DNA of 64,000 bases from Gordonia mangrovi. GTDB lineage: Bacteria; Actinomycetota; Actinomycetes; Mycobacteriales; Mycobacteriaceae. The stretch is from contig NZ_CP102850.1 of the NCBI RefSeq assembly GCF_024734075.1, positions 124,001 to 188,000 on the forward strand, in the 5' to 3' direction. Made by a program: the position numbers and the translations under genes. Below the pieces are notes generated by a model. That model ran no database searches. It had not been told where the DNA came from and saw nothing but the letters and a program-made list of their open reading frames with translations. This document shows positions 24,172-32,764 of this stretch, one piece after another (position 1 is the first letter of the stretch; each line of letters begins with the position of its first letter).

Positions 24172-24862
24172 CGGCCCGGCGCGCTCGACGTCAGGACGTC
24201 TGAGGCGCCGGCCCCAGCTCTCCGAAGAGGTCGCGGCGCACCTGCGTGAGCAGATCATGACCGCAGCGCTCCGTCCCGGTGACTACGTACGCATGGACGA
24301 GACCGCCGAGCGACTCGGCGTCAGTGTGACGCCGGTCCGCGAGGCGCTGCTCACCCTGCGGGGTGAGGGAATGGTGAATCTCGCACCCCATCGGGGCTAC
24401 ATCGTCGCCGAACTCAGCCGCACCGACGTCGAGGACCTCTTCTGGCTCCAGGGCGAGATCGCGGTCAAACTCGCATTGCGCACCGCGGACGCGATCACCG
24501 CCGAACAGATTGCCGACCTCGAATGGCACAACCAGCAACTACGCAGTGCGCTGGCCTCCGGTGACGGCAGTCAGGTCGCGAGCGCGGAGTTCGAGTTCCA
24601 TCGGGTACACAACCTCATCGCGTCGGGCGGCAAACTCGCCTGGTTCCTGCTCAGTGCCACCCGCTACACACCCGCCCGGTTGTACGCGACCGATCCGGAA
24701 TGGGGTGAGGTCGCCGTCGACTCCCACGCGAAGTTGATCGATGCCTATCGCGCCGGGGACCGGGCACAGGTCGTCGAGCAGACGCGGCGCCAGTTCGTCG
24801 ACGGTGCCGCGCGCCTGACCCGGCACCTGGCGGGGACCGGTATCTGGGACGAGCACAGCTGA
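24128..24862 (+). CDS. GntR-family regulator (FCD type)
   Basis: Transcriptional regulator of the FadR subfamily of GntR (244 residues). The winged HTH spans about residues 28-95 (AERLGVSVTPVREALLTLRGEGMV, LAPHRGYIV). The FCD ligand domain follows, with helical segments typical for metal or carboxylate ligands (EFEFHRVHNLI, DSHAKLIDAYRAGD). The ATG used lies inside the acyl-CoA dehydrogenase gene, so the two overlap by 44 bp in different frames. A later start would cut into the DNA-binding domain, but the first 20 residues are unconserved, so the exact start is uncertain. It probably regulates the dehydrogenase. Confidence 0.85.
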   Translation: MKSSATSSARPTGSDGPARSTSGRLRRRPQLSEEVAAHLREQIMTAALRPGDYVRMDETAERLGVSVTPVREALLTLRGEGMVNLAPHRGYIVAELSRTDVEDLFWLQGEIAVKLALRTADAITAEQIADLEWHNQQLRSALASGDGSQVASAEFEFHRVHNLIASGGKLAWFLLSATRYTPARLYATDPEWGEVAVDSHAKLIDAYRAGDRAQVVEQTRRQFVDGAARLTRHLAGTGIWDEHS

Positions 24863-24948
24863 TCCGGCACCGAGATTTCATCCGATCCGCGCCGCGCCGG
24901 GCCCGGTCGGACTGAGGTATCCGTCCGCGTCGGGTAGTCTCTTGTAGT

Positions 24949-25005
24949 GCGCCGCCCAGGGCGGGGCAGGTCACCCCCGACGACCTGCCCCGCCCTGGGC
25001 GGCGC
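24949..25005. terminator. Perfect 24-bp inverted repeat
   Basis: Arms 24949-24972 and 24982-25005 are perfectly complementary over 24 bp around a 9-nt loop. It is the strongest hairpin in the window. It lies 86 nt after the GntR stop and 80 nt before the K+-channel start. With no T-tract, it would act as a GC-type terminator isolating the channel gene, or as a structured 5' leader if the channel promoter lies upstream of it. Confidence 0.75.
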
Positions 25006-25085
25006 CGGTCGTTCAGCGGTCCCGCGAGACCCACCGCGACCTCGTCACGTCGCGGTGCCCCGACGAGACGAAAGGTGCACTCGAC

Positions 25086-25865
25086 ATGGACACCGCCGAC
25101 ACCACATCCAACCGCCGCAGGGCCTCTGCCGTCGGCCGGCACGATTCGCTTGCGTGGTGGGAACGACGGGCGGAGTGGCCGCTGGTGGCCATGGCAATAC
25201 TCTTCCTCACCGCGTACTCGGTGCAGGTTCTCGCCGATCCCGGTTCGACGATGAACACCGTCCTCGACGTCGCCATCTTCATGTCGTGGGCCGTTTTCGC
25301 CATCGACTACATCGTGCGCCTCGCCATCACCCCCGACCGCTGGTCCTGGTTCTGGCGGCACCTGGCCGATCTGGCCATCGTCGTCCTGCCGATGCTGCGC
25401 CCGCTCCGCCTGCTGCGGTTGTTGATCCTCATCACGGTGCTGCAGAAGGCACTCGGCGGTGCCATTCGAGGCCGCGTGGTGATCTACACGGCGGCCAGCG
25501 CGACACTCCTGATCTATGTGGCGTCCCTGGCGATCTACGAGACCGAGGGCGGCCTGCCCGACGCCACCATCACCTCGTTCGGCGAAGCGCTGTGGTGGTC
25601 CATGACCACGGTGACCACTGTCGGCTACGGCGACTACGCCCCGGTCACCACCACCGGGCGGGTCATCGCGGGTCTGCTGATGCTCGGCGGGATCAGTGTC
25701 ATCGGTGTCGTCACCGCCACCATCGCGTCGTGGATCGTGCAGCGCGTCGCCGACGACGACGAGGCCAACGCGGCGGCCACTTCAGCCGAGATCCAGACAC
25801 TGCGCACCGAGGTCGCCGAACTGCGCCGCGACCTCGCCCGTCACCGGGAAGCCGCCGAGGTGTGA
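25086..25865 (+). CDS. Voltage-gated-type potassium channel
   Basis: Ion-channel protein of 259 residues. The selectivity filter Thr178-Val-Gly-Tyr-Gly-Asp183 is that of a K+ channel. About five to six membrane segments precede and follow it: spans near residues 33-50, 57-78, 86-100, an Arg-containing S4-like segment (MLRPLRLLRLLILI, about 99-112), 130-150, and the inner helix after the filter (VIAGLLMLGGISVIGVVTA). The short cytosolic tail is predicted coiled coil (SAEIQTLRTEVAELRRDLARH). Length and layout fit small tetrameric bacterial Kv-like channels. Only three Arg in S4 make true voltage sensing uncertain. Monocistronic, bounded by strong hairpins on both sides. Confidence 0.92.
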   Translation: MDTADTTSNRRRASAVGRHDSLAWWERRAEWPLVAMAILFLTAYSVQVLADPGSTMNTVLDVAIFMSWAVFAIDYIVRLAITPDRWSWFWRHLADLAIVVLPMLRPLRLLRLLILITVLQKALGGAIRGRVVIYTAASATLLIYVASLAIYETEGGLPDATITSFGEALWWSMTTVTTVGYGDYAPVTTTGRVIAGLLMLGGISVIGVVTATIASWIVQRVADDDEANAAATSAEIQTLRTEVAELRRDLARHREAAEV

Positions 25866-25901
25866 CCCGGGCGCGTCCGGGAAGGGCCGCCCCGGATAGC
25901 C

Positions 25902-25938
25902 AAAATCCCCGCCGCCAGATACCGGCGACGGGGATTTT
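25902..25938 (+). terminator. Intrinsic terminator with T-run
   Basis: A 10-bp outer stem (AAAATCCCCG with CGGGGATTTT) plus 4 inner GC pairs, followed by TTTTT-A. It lies 36 nt after the K+-channel stop and is a classical Rho-independent terminator. Being symmetrical (A-run before, T-run after) it can also end tRNA-Asn transcription from the other strand. Confidence 0.9.
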
Positions 25939-25944
25939 TACTTG

Positions 25945-26017
25945 CTCCCCCAACTGGACTCGAACCAGTAACCGTTCGATTAACAGTCGAATGCTCTGCC
26001 AATTGAGCTATGGGGGA
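25945..26017 (-). tRNA. tRNA-Asn (GUU)
   Basis: Complete cloverleaf on the minus strand: acceptor TCCCCCA with TGGGGGA, T-arm ACTGG-TTCGAGT-CCAGT, and anticodon stem TTCGA/TCGAA with loop CTGTTAA. The anticodon is therefore GTT (Asn). Discriminator G. The CCA is not encoded. The bidirectional terminator lies just past its 3' end. Confidence 0.96.
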
Positions 26018-26054
26018 ATGCTCTCGAACCGAGTGATGACTCTAGCGCATGGAC

Positions 26055-26095
26055 GCGCCGGAGAACAAAACGCCTGCACGCTCGTTCTCCGGCGC
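26055..26095 (-). terminator. Terminator after the permease operon
   Basis: Perfect 12-bp stem (GCGCCGGAGAAC with GTTCTCCGGCGC) and 17-nt loop, 22 nt past the stop of the minus-strand permease gene. It probably ends the GntR-amidase-hydrolase-permease transcript. It overlaps the region where the tRNA-Asn promoter should lie. Confidence 0.7.
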
Positions 26096-26117
26096 ATCCC
26101 CCGCGCCGCAAGTCACA

Positions 26118-27716
26118 TCAGTGGCCGGCCACTACCTCGGCCTCGTCGAAGGTGCGGGGTGCGCGGGCGTTCGGCAGGAACCAGTACGCAATGCACACCA
26201 CGCCGAAGAAGAAGTAGCCGAGTGCGACCTCGGGGCTGGCCGCCCAACTCACCTCGGGCGCGTGGATGAGCCCGATGAACGACAGCACCGCACCGACCGC
26301 GCACGCGATCGCGGCGAAGTGAAACTTCTTGTCCAGGATGAAGGTGACGATGGCACCCAGCACCAAACCCACCAGCACCGCACCCTCTCCCAGGGTCTTG
26401 AGACCGTCGTAGACGAGACCGGCGTTGCCGAGCGCCTCGGCGCCCACCTCGTCGGCTGTCGTACCGGCAGCGCTCAACGCATTGTCGATCATGCCCCTGC
26501 CCCACTCGGCGAGGTTCGGCAGAATCGCCGCCACCACCGCCACCGCGTGGAGTCGCGGTACGGCCTGGAATGCCTGCGCGCCGATCAGCAGACCGATGTA
26601 GAGCAGGATCGGCACGATCGCCGGTACCGGCAGCAGGGCCTCCAACACCCCGAAGAGCCCGACGAAGCACAGGATGCCGATCACCACCCCACTGGCCAAC
26701 GAGTAACTCGCCCGGCCGCCCGCGTCCTTCCACCCGGGATGGCCGATGTAGACCGCCGGCGGGAACGGGGACCCGAAGGCGGCGCCGATACAGGCGCCCG
26801 CGCCGTCGGCCAGTAACACACTGCGCAGGTTGTAGCTGTCGCCGGCCGCCGCAGCGCTCTCGACGTTGCTCATCGCCTCGGTGAAGTTGTAGACGCCGAG
26901 GGGGATGGCGGTACCCAGTAGCGGCGCCAGGTCGCCGAGCCCGGAGATGAGCATGTCGACCCGTTGATCCGGAATCCCCACCGCGATGTCGGAGACGGCC
27001 TGTTCGAGGTCGGGCACCGACATGTAGCCACCGATCCAGCCGATCGCGGTGCCGACCAACAGCGCGGCCAGACCGACCGGGATGTTGCCGGGCAACCGGA
27101 CGTCGGTGAAGAACCCGATCAGGATGATCGCCAGCACCGGCAGGCCGATCCAGGCGACCTCCCACATCTGTGCGGCCGGCCGCATGGCGATGAAGGTGAT
27201 CGAGATGCCCGCGAGCGTGCCGAGCATCGCCGCCCGAGGCGTCAGCTTGCGTACATAGGGCCCGACGAATGCGCCGATCATCACGATCACGCCGATCATG
27301 AAGGCCCACGCCACTCCGGCTTGCCACGCCTGCATCGCATCGTCGGTGGACAGATATACCGGCAGCATCACGACGAACACCACGATGAACATGTGCGGCA
27401 CGCTGGGTCCGTAGGGCAGGGCGGTGACGTCGGTGCGGTTCTCCCGCTTGGCGAGGCGGCGCGCGAGGAACGTGTAGTACAGATTGCCCAGGATCAGCGC
27501 CACGCCGAGCGCGGGCAGCACGGTGCCGAGCACCTCCCCGGCAGGGACCGCGACGACGGCGATCATCAGTCCGGTCAGCGTGAGCACGTTGACGAGGATG
27601 TTGAACCCGAGTCCGAAGAAGGCGTTGGTGTCGCCGCGGGTCCACCACGGCACGGTCGGCGGCGCGGGCGACGGCGCCGGGTCGGCGGGCGGAGCAGGGT
27701 CGGTGGTGGTGCTCAT
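26118..27716 (-). CDS. NCS2/xanthine-uracil-type permease
   Basis: Integral membrane transporter of 532 residues with about 12 membrane segments and the general layout of the nucleobase-cation symporter 2 and AzgA-like permeases. Conserved-looking pieces are TNAFFGLGFNILVNVLTLTG at the start of helix 1, the ALPYGPSVPHMF loop, and the FGSPFPPAVYIGHPGWK substrate-region loop. The N-terminus has a Pro/Ala-rich tail. It follows the isochorismatase-type hydrolase by 40 nt in the same operon as an allophanate-hydrolase-type amidase, so the substrate is probably a ureido or related heterocyclic nitrogen compound (biuret, or a uracil- or triazine-derived compound) rather than a nucleobase. That is inference from context. 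Confidence 0.85.
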   Translation of the reverse strand: MSTTTDPAPPADPAPSPAPPTVPWWTRGDTNAFFGLGFNILVNVLTLTGLMIAVVAVPAGEVLGTVLPALGVALILGNLYYTFLARRLAKRENRTDVTALPYGPSVPHMFIVVFVVMLPVYLSTDDAMQAWQAGVAWAFMIGVIVMIGAFVGPYVRKLTPRAAMLGTLAGISITFIAMRPAAQMWEVAWIGLPVLAIILIGFFTDVRLPGNIPVGLAALLVGTAIGWIGGYMSVPDLEQAVSDIAVGIPDQRVDMLISGLGDLAPLLGTAIPLGVYNFTEAMSNVESAAAAGDSYNLRSVLLADGAGACIGAAFGSPFPPAVYIGHPGWKDAGGRASYSLASGVVIGILCFVGLFGVLEALLPVPAIVPILLYIGLLIGAQAFQAVPRLHAVAVVAAILPNLAEWGRGMIDNALSAAGTTADEVGAEALGNAGLVYDGLKTLGEGAVLVGLVLGAIVTFILDKKFHFAAIACAVGAVLSFIGLIHAPEVSWAASPEVALGYFFFGVVCIAYWFLPNARAPRTFDEAEVVAGH

Positions 27717-27756
27717 CGGTGGTGCGATCCTCTCGGCAACAGGTGGCGTGCCCGCA

Positions 27757-28479
27757 TCAGGAGACTGCGGTGTCGGGCACCGTGGTCGACGGCGACGCTG
27801 CCGACTGATCGGTGAGGGCGGCGATCAGGACGCCGCTGGGCGCGGTCCAGCCGAAGATCCCGCCCTGCGCGGCGATCATCTCCAGGCCGACGCGTTGGAA
27901 CTCCGGGAAATACGAACCGACGCAGTCGGATACGACGATGCATTCGAAGCCCCTGTCGTTGGCCTCACGGGTGGTGGTGTGCACGCACACCTCGGTGGTG
28001 ACACCCGTGACCAGGAGTTGGGTGATGCCGTGTTCGGCGAGCACGGCATCCAGGTCGGTGGCGTAGAAGGCACCCTTGCCCGGCTTGTCGATCACCACTT
28101 CCCCGGCGGCGGGCGCGAGTTCGTCGACGATGTCGTGGCCGTACTCGCCACGGATCAGGATGCGGCCGTAGACGCCGGGATCACCGATGCGTTGCGACGG
28201 CGCACCGCGATTGAGTTTCGCCGGTGGACAGTCGGACAGGTCCGGCAGATGCCCCTCGCGGGTGTGTATCACCAACATCTCGGCCGCGCGCGCAGCGGCG
28301 AGCAATTCCGTCAACGGGGCCACGACCCGCTGCAGGAGCGTCACGTCGTTGCCGAGGCTCTCCCCGAACCCGCCGGGCAGCAGGAAGTCGCGTTGCATGT
28401 CGATGATCACGAGGGCGGTGCGCGCGAGATCGAGGTCCAGCGGCGCGGGTTGTGCGGCGATCATCACGGGTTCGGCCAC
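27757..28479 (-). CDS. Biuret-hydrolase-type cysteine hydrolase
   Basis: Isochorismatase-like amidohydrolase of 240 residues. The Cys-Asp-Lys triad is visible as Asp27 (IIDMQRDF), Lys132/Lys135 (DKPGKG) and Cys165 (TTEVCVHTT). The segments [21 protein letters not shown] and [10 protein letters not shown] strongly recall rhizobial biuret hydrolase BiuH and ureidoacrylate hydrolases, as I remember those sequences. Biuret hydrolysis gives allophanate plus ammonia, and the next gene upstream encodes an allophanate-hydrolase-type amidase, which supports the biuret reading. GTG start chosen for AGAAAGG 8 nt upstream; internal GTG and ATG codons near the amidase stop are alternatives. It overlaps the amidase by 16 bp. 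Confidence 0.82.
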   Translation of the reverse strand: MAEPVMIAAQPAPLDLDLARTALVIIDMQRDFLLPGGFGESLGNDVTLLQRVVAPLTELLAAARAAEMLVIHTREGHLPDLSDCPPAKLNRGAPSQRIGDPGVYGRILIRGEYGHDIVDELAPAAGEVVIDKPGKGAFYATDLDAVLAEHGITQLLVTGVTTEVCVHTTTREANDRGFECIVVSDCVGSYFPEFQRVGLEMIAAQGGIFGWTAPSGVLIAALTDQSAASPSTTVPDTAVS

Positions 28480-29900
28480 GAGACAAGCCTTTCTGTGTGG
28501 TCGGTGGTCGGGGGCGCTATGGTCCGCGGCTCGTCGAGCAGGGCCGCGGCCAAGTGCACAACCGTGTCGTCGGAGCGCGCGTTGCCCAGCAGCATCACGC
28601 TGTGCGGCCGACCATCGGCGGTGTGCCCCTGCGGCACCGCGATGCCGAGCAGGTCCAGCAGATTGCCGAAGTGGGTGTAGTGACCGAGCATCGTGTTGGT
28701 CTCGATCGGTTGGTCGAGAACCTCCTCGACGGTGAACGTGCGACCGATGGTGGGCACCACGAGCACGTCCAGATCGCGCCACGTCCGGCCTACCTCGGCC
28801 CGCAGTTCCTGTAGTTCCTGGAGTGCGGCGAAGGCGTCGACGGCGCTGTACTTCTGCCCACTGCGCAGGATGTCGCGGACCACCGGATGGATGGAGTCCG
28901 GGTGTTCGGCCAGGAAGTCGCCGAACACCACCAGCCGTTCGGCAACCCACGGTCCCGCATACAGCAACTCCCCGGCCGCCAGGAACGGCGCCAGGGATAC
29001 CTCGACGATCTCCACTTTCACCGCGAACGCGTTGTGCTCCAGTCTGTCTCGAAACGCCAGGTGGGCCGCGCGCATCGCGTCGTCACCGAAGAACTCCAGT
29101 TCGCTCACCGGTGGCAGACCAATACGGATCGGAGTGCCCGGATACGTGGGCCCGGCGCTTCGGGACCAGGGATCGCCGTCGTCACGACCGGCCATCACCG
29201 CCATCACCCGGTCGACGTCGTCGATGTGGCCGGCCATCATCGTGATGCAGTCCAACGATTTGCATGCCGGCACCAGACCGACCGTGCTGATGAGACCTCG
29301 TGACGGTTTGTATCCCACCACCCCGTTGAGCGCCGCGGGCACTCGACCGGAGCCGGCGGTGTCGGTCGCCACCGCGAACGGAACCTGACCGAGCGCCACG
29401 GCGAGCGCCGATCCGGAGCTCGATCCTCCCGAGATCATCTCTCCGCCATAGACACTGCGCGGTACCGTATGCGGCGTGCGGGTGCCGTTGAGTCCGGTGG
29501 CGAACTGGTCCAGATTCGTCTTACCGACATACAGTGCCCCCGCATCGAGCAGTCGCTGGACCGCCGGCGCCGTCACCGCCGGGACGTAGGCGAAGTCCGG
29601 ACACGACAGTGTGGTCGGCACTCCCGCGACGTCGATGCTGTCCTTGACGCCGAACGGGACTCCGTAGAGCGGGAGCGTCCGAGCGCCAGGACGGCTCTCG
29701 AGCTCGGCCGCCGCGTCGAGCAGTTCGTCACGACCCACGGTCGACAGCCACGTGCCGTCGTCGCCGCAGGCCCCGATCGCATCGGCCACCCGTCGAGCGG
29801 TCCGTAGGGGCGAACCCGTTCCACTCACATGTTCGGCCAGAATTTCCGCGATCGATGGACCCAGGACGGGGCCGGAGCCCTGCGGGTCGAGATTCTCCAT
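28464..29900 (-). CDS. Allophanate hydrolase-type amidase (AtzF-like)
   Basis: Amidase-signature enzyme of 478 residues. The Ser-cisSer-Lys triad can be read as Ser184 ([13 protein letters not shown]), Ser160 ([13 protein letters not shown]) and Lys86 ([11 protein letters not shown]). The form [20 protein letters not shown] is that of allophanate hydrolases (AtzF, DUR1 amidase part) rather than GatA, which has GGSIR. Allophanate is cleaved to ammonia and carbonate-level products. The roughly 130-residue C-terminal domain of Pseudomonas AtzF is missing; the protein ends after the amidase domain, as in several relatives. Its stop overlaps the downstream hydrolase gene. Operon member for release of nitrogen from a ureido compound; substrate inferred. 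Confidence 0.85.
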   Translation of the reverse strand: MENLDPQGSGPVLGPSIAEILAEHVSGTGSPLRTARRVADAIGACGDDGTWLSTVGRDELLDAAAELESRPGARTLPLYGVPFGVKDSIDVAGVPTTLSCPDFAYVPAVTAPAVQRLLDAGALYVGKTNLDQFATGLNGTRTPHTVPRSVYGGEMISGGSSSGSALAVALGQVPFAVATDTAGSGRVPAALNGVVGYKPSRGLISTVGLVPACKSLDCITMMAGHIDDVDRVMAVMAGRDDGDPWSRSAGPTYPGTPIRIGLPPVSELEFFGDDAMRAAHLAFRDRLEHNAFAVKVEIVEVSLAPFLAAGELLYAGPWVAERLVVFGDFLAEHPDSIHPVVRDILRSGQKYSAVDAFAALQELQELRAEVGRTWRDLDVLVVPTIGRTFTVEEVLDQPIETNTMLGHYTHFGNLLDLLGIAVPQGHTADGRPHSVMLLGNARSDDTVVHLAAALLDEPRTIAPPTTDHTERLVSWPNP

Positions 29901-29994
29901 ACCGTCGATTGTCGACAGAATTATGGCATCTGCGGATCGGCTGTGTGTCGGTTATGTTAGCGGCGCTCGGGCGCGGCCGGCTGGTGCGACCCGG

Positions 29995-30684
29995 CTACCC
30001 CGCCCCGGTGACCGGCGGTGCGGCCAGGTCGAGATACTGCAGATGCTTGTGGTCGCGCAGCGCCGCGACCGCCGCGACCGGATCGTTGGTCTCCAGGGCC
30101 TCGAGGATCGCCAGATGTCGCTGGAATCCGTCGTCCGGCCCGTGGTGGTCCACGGTCTCCGCACGCAGGTTCACCGCCATCGGCAACTGCAGCTTGAGCA
30201 GGATCGGCTCCAGGGCGATGTCGAGTTGACGGTTTCCGGCCAGGCCGACGACCGCCGCGTGGAACCGCCGATGCGCATCATCCTTCGCAAGGTCGTCGGC
30301 CGCCCGCTTCATCTCCTCGACGGCCGCACGTACCGGCGCGAGCTGGGCGGCCGGGTCGTCGAGCGGAAGGGCCGACTCCACCGCAAAACGCTCGAGCACC
30401 TGCCTCAGCTCGAAGAGTTGCACGATGTCGCGCGGCGACCACTCGGCCACCCGGGTCCCGCGACGCGGCTGATGCTCGACGAGGCCCTGCTGGGCCAGCA
30501 GGCGCAGCGCCTCCCGCACCGGCGCTCGACTGATGCCCAGATCGGCGCACAACGTCTCTTCGACGATCTTCTGGCCTGGTTTCAGTCCGCCCGAGAGGAT
30601 GGCATCGCGGATGCGCCGCCCCGCCACGTCGACCAGACTCTCGGGGAGATCACTGTCCATGCTCGCCCCGTCGGCCCCGGTCAT
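29995..30684 (-). CDS. GntR-family regulator (FCD) of the ureido operon
   Basis: GntR/FadR-type regulator (229 residues). The HTH spans about residues 10-78 (GRRIRDAILSGGLKPGQKI, LGISRAPVREALRLLAQQGLV, PRRGTRVAEW). The FCD domain follows, with metal-type ligands likely in RRFHAAVV, HHGPDDGF and ALRDHKH. The ATG start follows GAGGGG; several in-frame GTGs upstream would add a tail that shows no family features. It is the first gene of the four-gene operon, 94 nt before the amidase. It is probably a substrate-responsive repressor of the cluster, as such first-position GntR genes usually are. Confidence 0.85.
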   Translation of the reverse strand: MTGADGASMDSDLPESLVDVAGRRIRDAILSGGLKPGQKIVEETLCADLGISRAPVREALRLLAQQGLVEHQPRRGTRVAEWSPRDIVQLFELRQVLERFAVESALPLDDPAAQLAPVRAAVEEMKRAADDLAKDDAHRRFHAAVVGLAGNRQLDIALEPILLKLQLPMAVNLRAETVDHHGPDDGFQRHLAILEALETNDPVAAVAALRDHKHLQYLDLAAPPVTGAG

Positions 30685-30829
30685 GCGCCCCTCGTTCGTC
30701 ACCGTGCTCGTGCCATCCACTCTCGATTCCCTGCAGTCTAGCCAGTGTCGACCTCGTGACGCGGTGCCGACCGGCGCGCCGAACTCGTGCGGTAATGTGG
30801 CGCGTCGGGCATGCGCTGTGCCCACGCCG

Positions 30830-30903
30830 GGGGCGGTAGCTCAGTTGGTTAGAGCCGCGGACTCATAATCCGTAGGTCGCGGGTTCGAGCCCCGCCCGCC
30901 CCA
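30830..30903 (+). tRNA. tRNA-Met (CAU), elongator type
   Basis: Cloverleaf with acceptor GGGGCGG/CCGCCCC, T-arm GCGGG-TTCGAGC-CCCGC and anticodon stem GCGGA/TCCGT around CTCATAA, giving anticodon CAT. The paired first base argues against initiator tRNA. A lysidine-modified tRNA-Ile2 has the same anticodon and cannot be fully excluded. Discriminator A; the encoded 3' end reads ACC, not a full CCA. Confidence 0.9.
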
Positions 30904-31235
30904 CCGATCGCGGTGCGCGACCTCATCCTTTGCGCAGGTTTTGTTAAGCTAACGAATCACTGCCCCGAAAGCATTTCGCCCGCACCACATTTCACAGCTT
31001 CATCAGGCAAGAAGAGTTCCTCATCGATCACTCTGGCCACACTGGAAACTCCAACAACCCTGCGCGGCAGCGGGACTCGCAGGGTTCACCAGCTCGACAC
31101 GCGGTGGTGTCGCTCAATGGGGCGAAAGTTCGCCGCCCGAGTGGCCCCACACGATAGAGTTCGAGATCATCACAACGACCTTCATCACGTCACAGTTGCC
31201 CGGGTTCGGCCGACCGACCCGCCAAGTCGCCCCGT
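30904..31235. other. Spacer between tRNA-Met and cutinase gene
   Basis: A 332-nt region with no convincing open frame. Base composition is lower in GC than the surroundings (AT-rich patches near 30930-31070), suggesting regulatory DNA. It holds a palindrome like an iron box at 30939-30957. I see no riboswitch or terminator after the tRNA. Confidence 0.6.
30939..30957. promoter_or_regulatory. IdeR/DtxR-like palindrome
   Basis: TTTTGTTAAGCTAACGAAT has the perfect core GTTA-AGC-TAAC and agrees at 13 of 19 positions with the iron box consensus as I recall it (TTAGGTTAGGCTAACCTAA). It lies about 290 nt before the cutinase-family gene, so it could serve an upstream promoter. Binding by IdeR is inference. 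Confidence 0.35.
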
Positions 31236-31247
31236 GTGGAACTCAAC

Positions 31248-32717
31248 ATGACGCGTGCCCCTCGTGTTTTCCGAAAGATCCTGTCCTCCAACACAACTGA
31301 ACAACCCCGCGGAGCGCATCCGGCGACAGACGCGCTACGCCTCGCGATGACGGTCGTGACGATCGCCATCGTCGGCGTGCTGCTCACGCCGACACCCGCG
31401 TCGGCCCAGCCATCCGACCCCACGACGTTCAACCTGTTCATCCCGGGAACCTGGGAAACCGACGAGACCGCCGACCCGTCCACACCGACCGGTGCACTCA
31501 CACCCATCGCCGAGCGTATCCGCCGCGACCATGGCGATTCGGCCCACATCTACTTCCTGCCCTATCTCGCCCGCGCCTTCGACAACGGGGAGAGCTACGG
31601 GGTGAGCAAGGCGACCGCACTGGACAATGCCGCCCGCGTGCTGCGCGAGTTCACCGCCGAGCATCCGTCGGCGAAGGTGACGATCACGGGATACAGCCAG
31701 GGCGCCGACGCCGCCGGCGATCTCGCGTCGGCGATCGGCAACCGACTGGGACCGATCACCCCGGACAGGGTGCTCGCCGTCGCGTTGCTCGCCGATCCGC
31801 GCGCGGGTACCCGGGGCGAGACCGTCGTCGGCCCCCGGGCCGACGGCATCGGCATCGCCGGCCCGCGTCCGGCAGGCATGGGCAGTCTCGCCGGACGGGT
31901 CTCGTCGATCTGCGCCCGTGACGACCTCTACTGCTCCATTGACAAGCAAGAGAACCCGCTGCTCGGTCAACTCGGCACGGTGCTGGGCAAGACGCCCGAC
32001 CAGGCCGCGCTCGCTGTGGCGCGCGCGGCCACCGCCGCCAGCACGCTGGCCTCGATCGACCTCCGCGGTATCGGCGACGGCCTGGCGACGCTGCCGCGGC
32101 AGACCGCCGCCGGAGACCTGGCCGCCGCGCACTCGACCGCCAGAGAGCTCAATACCGACCTGCGGCCTCTGGTGACCCTGGCGGCAGCCGTCGATTTCAC
32201 CGAGATCTCCGCCACGCTCGCGCTCATTCCCGACGACACCGGCTTCACCCAGGCGATGTCACTGGTCGCCGCAGGACTTTCCCATATCGACATCGAACGG
32301 GCCGCCGACCTGGTGGGCCGAATCCAGGAGCTCACGTGGGTGGCCGCCGCCGAGGTCGGCCGACGTGCCGGGGCCACGACCGTGCCGGTCACCACCGACA
32401 CGCGCGCCGAGGTTGCCCGCCTCGGCCGGGAACTCGCCCTCGTGGCCCACGACGTGGTCTCCGTGCGCGCGCGGACCGGTTCCGGGATGCCGATCGCATC
32501 CCCCGACCTGCGCAGTTCCGCGGCCGACGTCACCGGTATCGTCGCGAAGTACGCGATCACCGATCCCGCCGCCCTGATCACCGATGCGGTCTCGGCCGGG
32601 CACTTCTACGCCGGCGACAGCCACGTCCGTTACGGGTCACTCGTGGTCGACGACGAGGGCAACGACGCGGTGGACTGGCTGGCCCAGTGGCTGTCGACCG
32701 CCATCGCCCGCGGATGA
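31248..32717 (+). CDS. Secreted cutinase-family hydrolase with large insertion
   Basis: Exported serine esterase of the cutinase/Culp family (489 residues). A hydrophobic signal segment ends at Ala-Ser-Ala53; the 33-residue segment before it is long, and an in-frame ATG 33 codons later would give a standard signal peptide. The nucleophile is Ser150 (GYSQGAD). The cutinase Asp motif is intact as Cys222-Ala-Arg-Asp-Asp226-Leu-Tyr-Cys229, with the usual disulfide spacing. The catalytic His459 lies in SHVRYGS. In classical cutinases Asp and His are about 13 residues apart; here 233, filled by an Ala-rich helical insertion. Likely substrates are lipids or polyesters outside the cell. Monocistronic. 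Confidence 0.88.
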   Translation: MTRAPRVFRKILSSNTTEQPRGAHPATDALRLAMTVVTIAIVGVLLTPTPASAQPSDPTTFNLFIPGTWETDETADPSTPTGALTPIAERIRRDHGDSAHIYFLPYLARAFDNGESYGVSKATALDNAARVLREFTAEHPSAKVTITGYSQGADAAGDLASAIGNRLGPITPDRVLAVALLADPRAGTRGETVVGPRADGIGIAGPRPAGMGSLAGRVSSICARDDLYCSIDKQENPLLGQLGTVLGKTPDQAALAVARAATAASTLASIDLRGIGDGLATLPRQTAAGDLAAAHSTARELNTDLRPLVTLAAAVDFTEISATLALIPDDTGFTQAMSLVAAGLSHIDIERAADLVGRIQELTWVAAAEVGRRAGATTVPVTTDTRAEVARLGRELALVAHDVVSVRARTGSGMPIASPDLRSSAADVTGIVAKYAITDPAALITDAVSAGHFYAGDSHVRYGSLVVDDEGNDAVDWLAQWLSTAIARG

Positions 32718-32764
32718 GTGTGTTGTCCGCCACACCGTTGCCCGGGAGGTGACATCCCGCCGCT

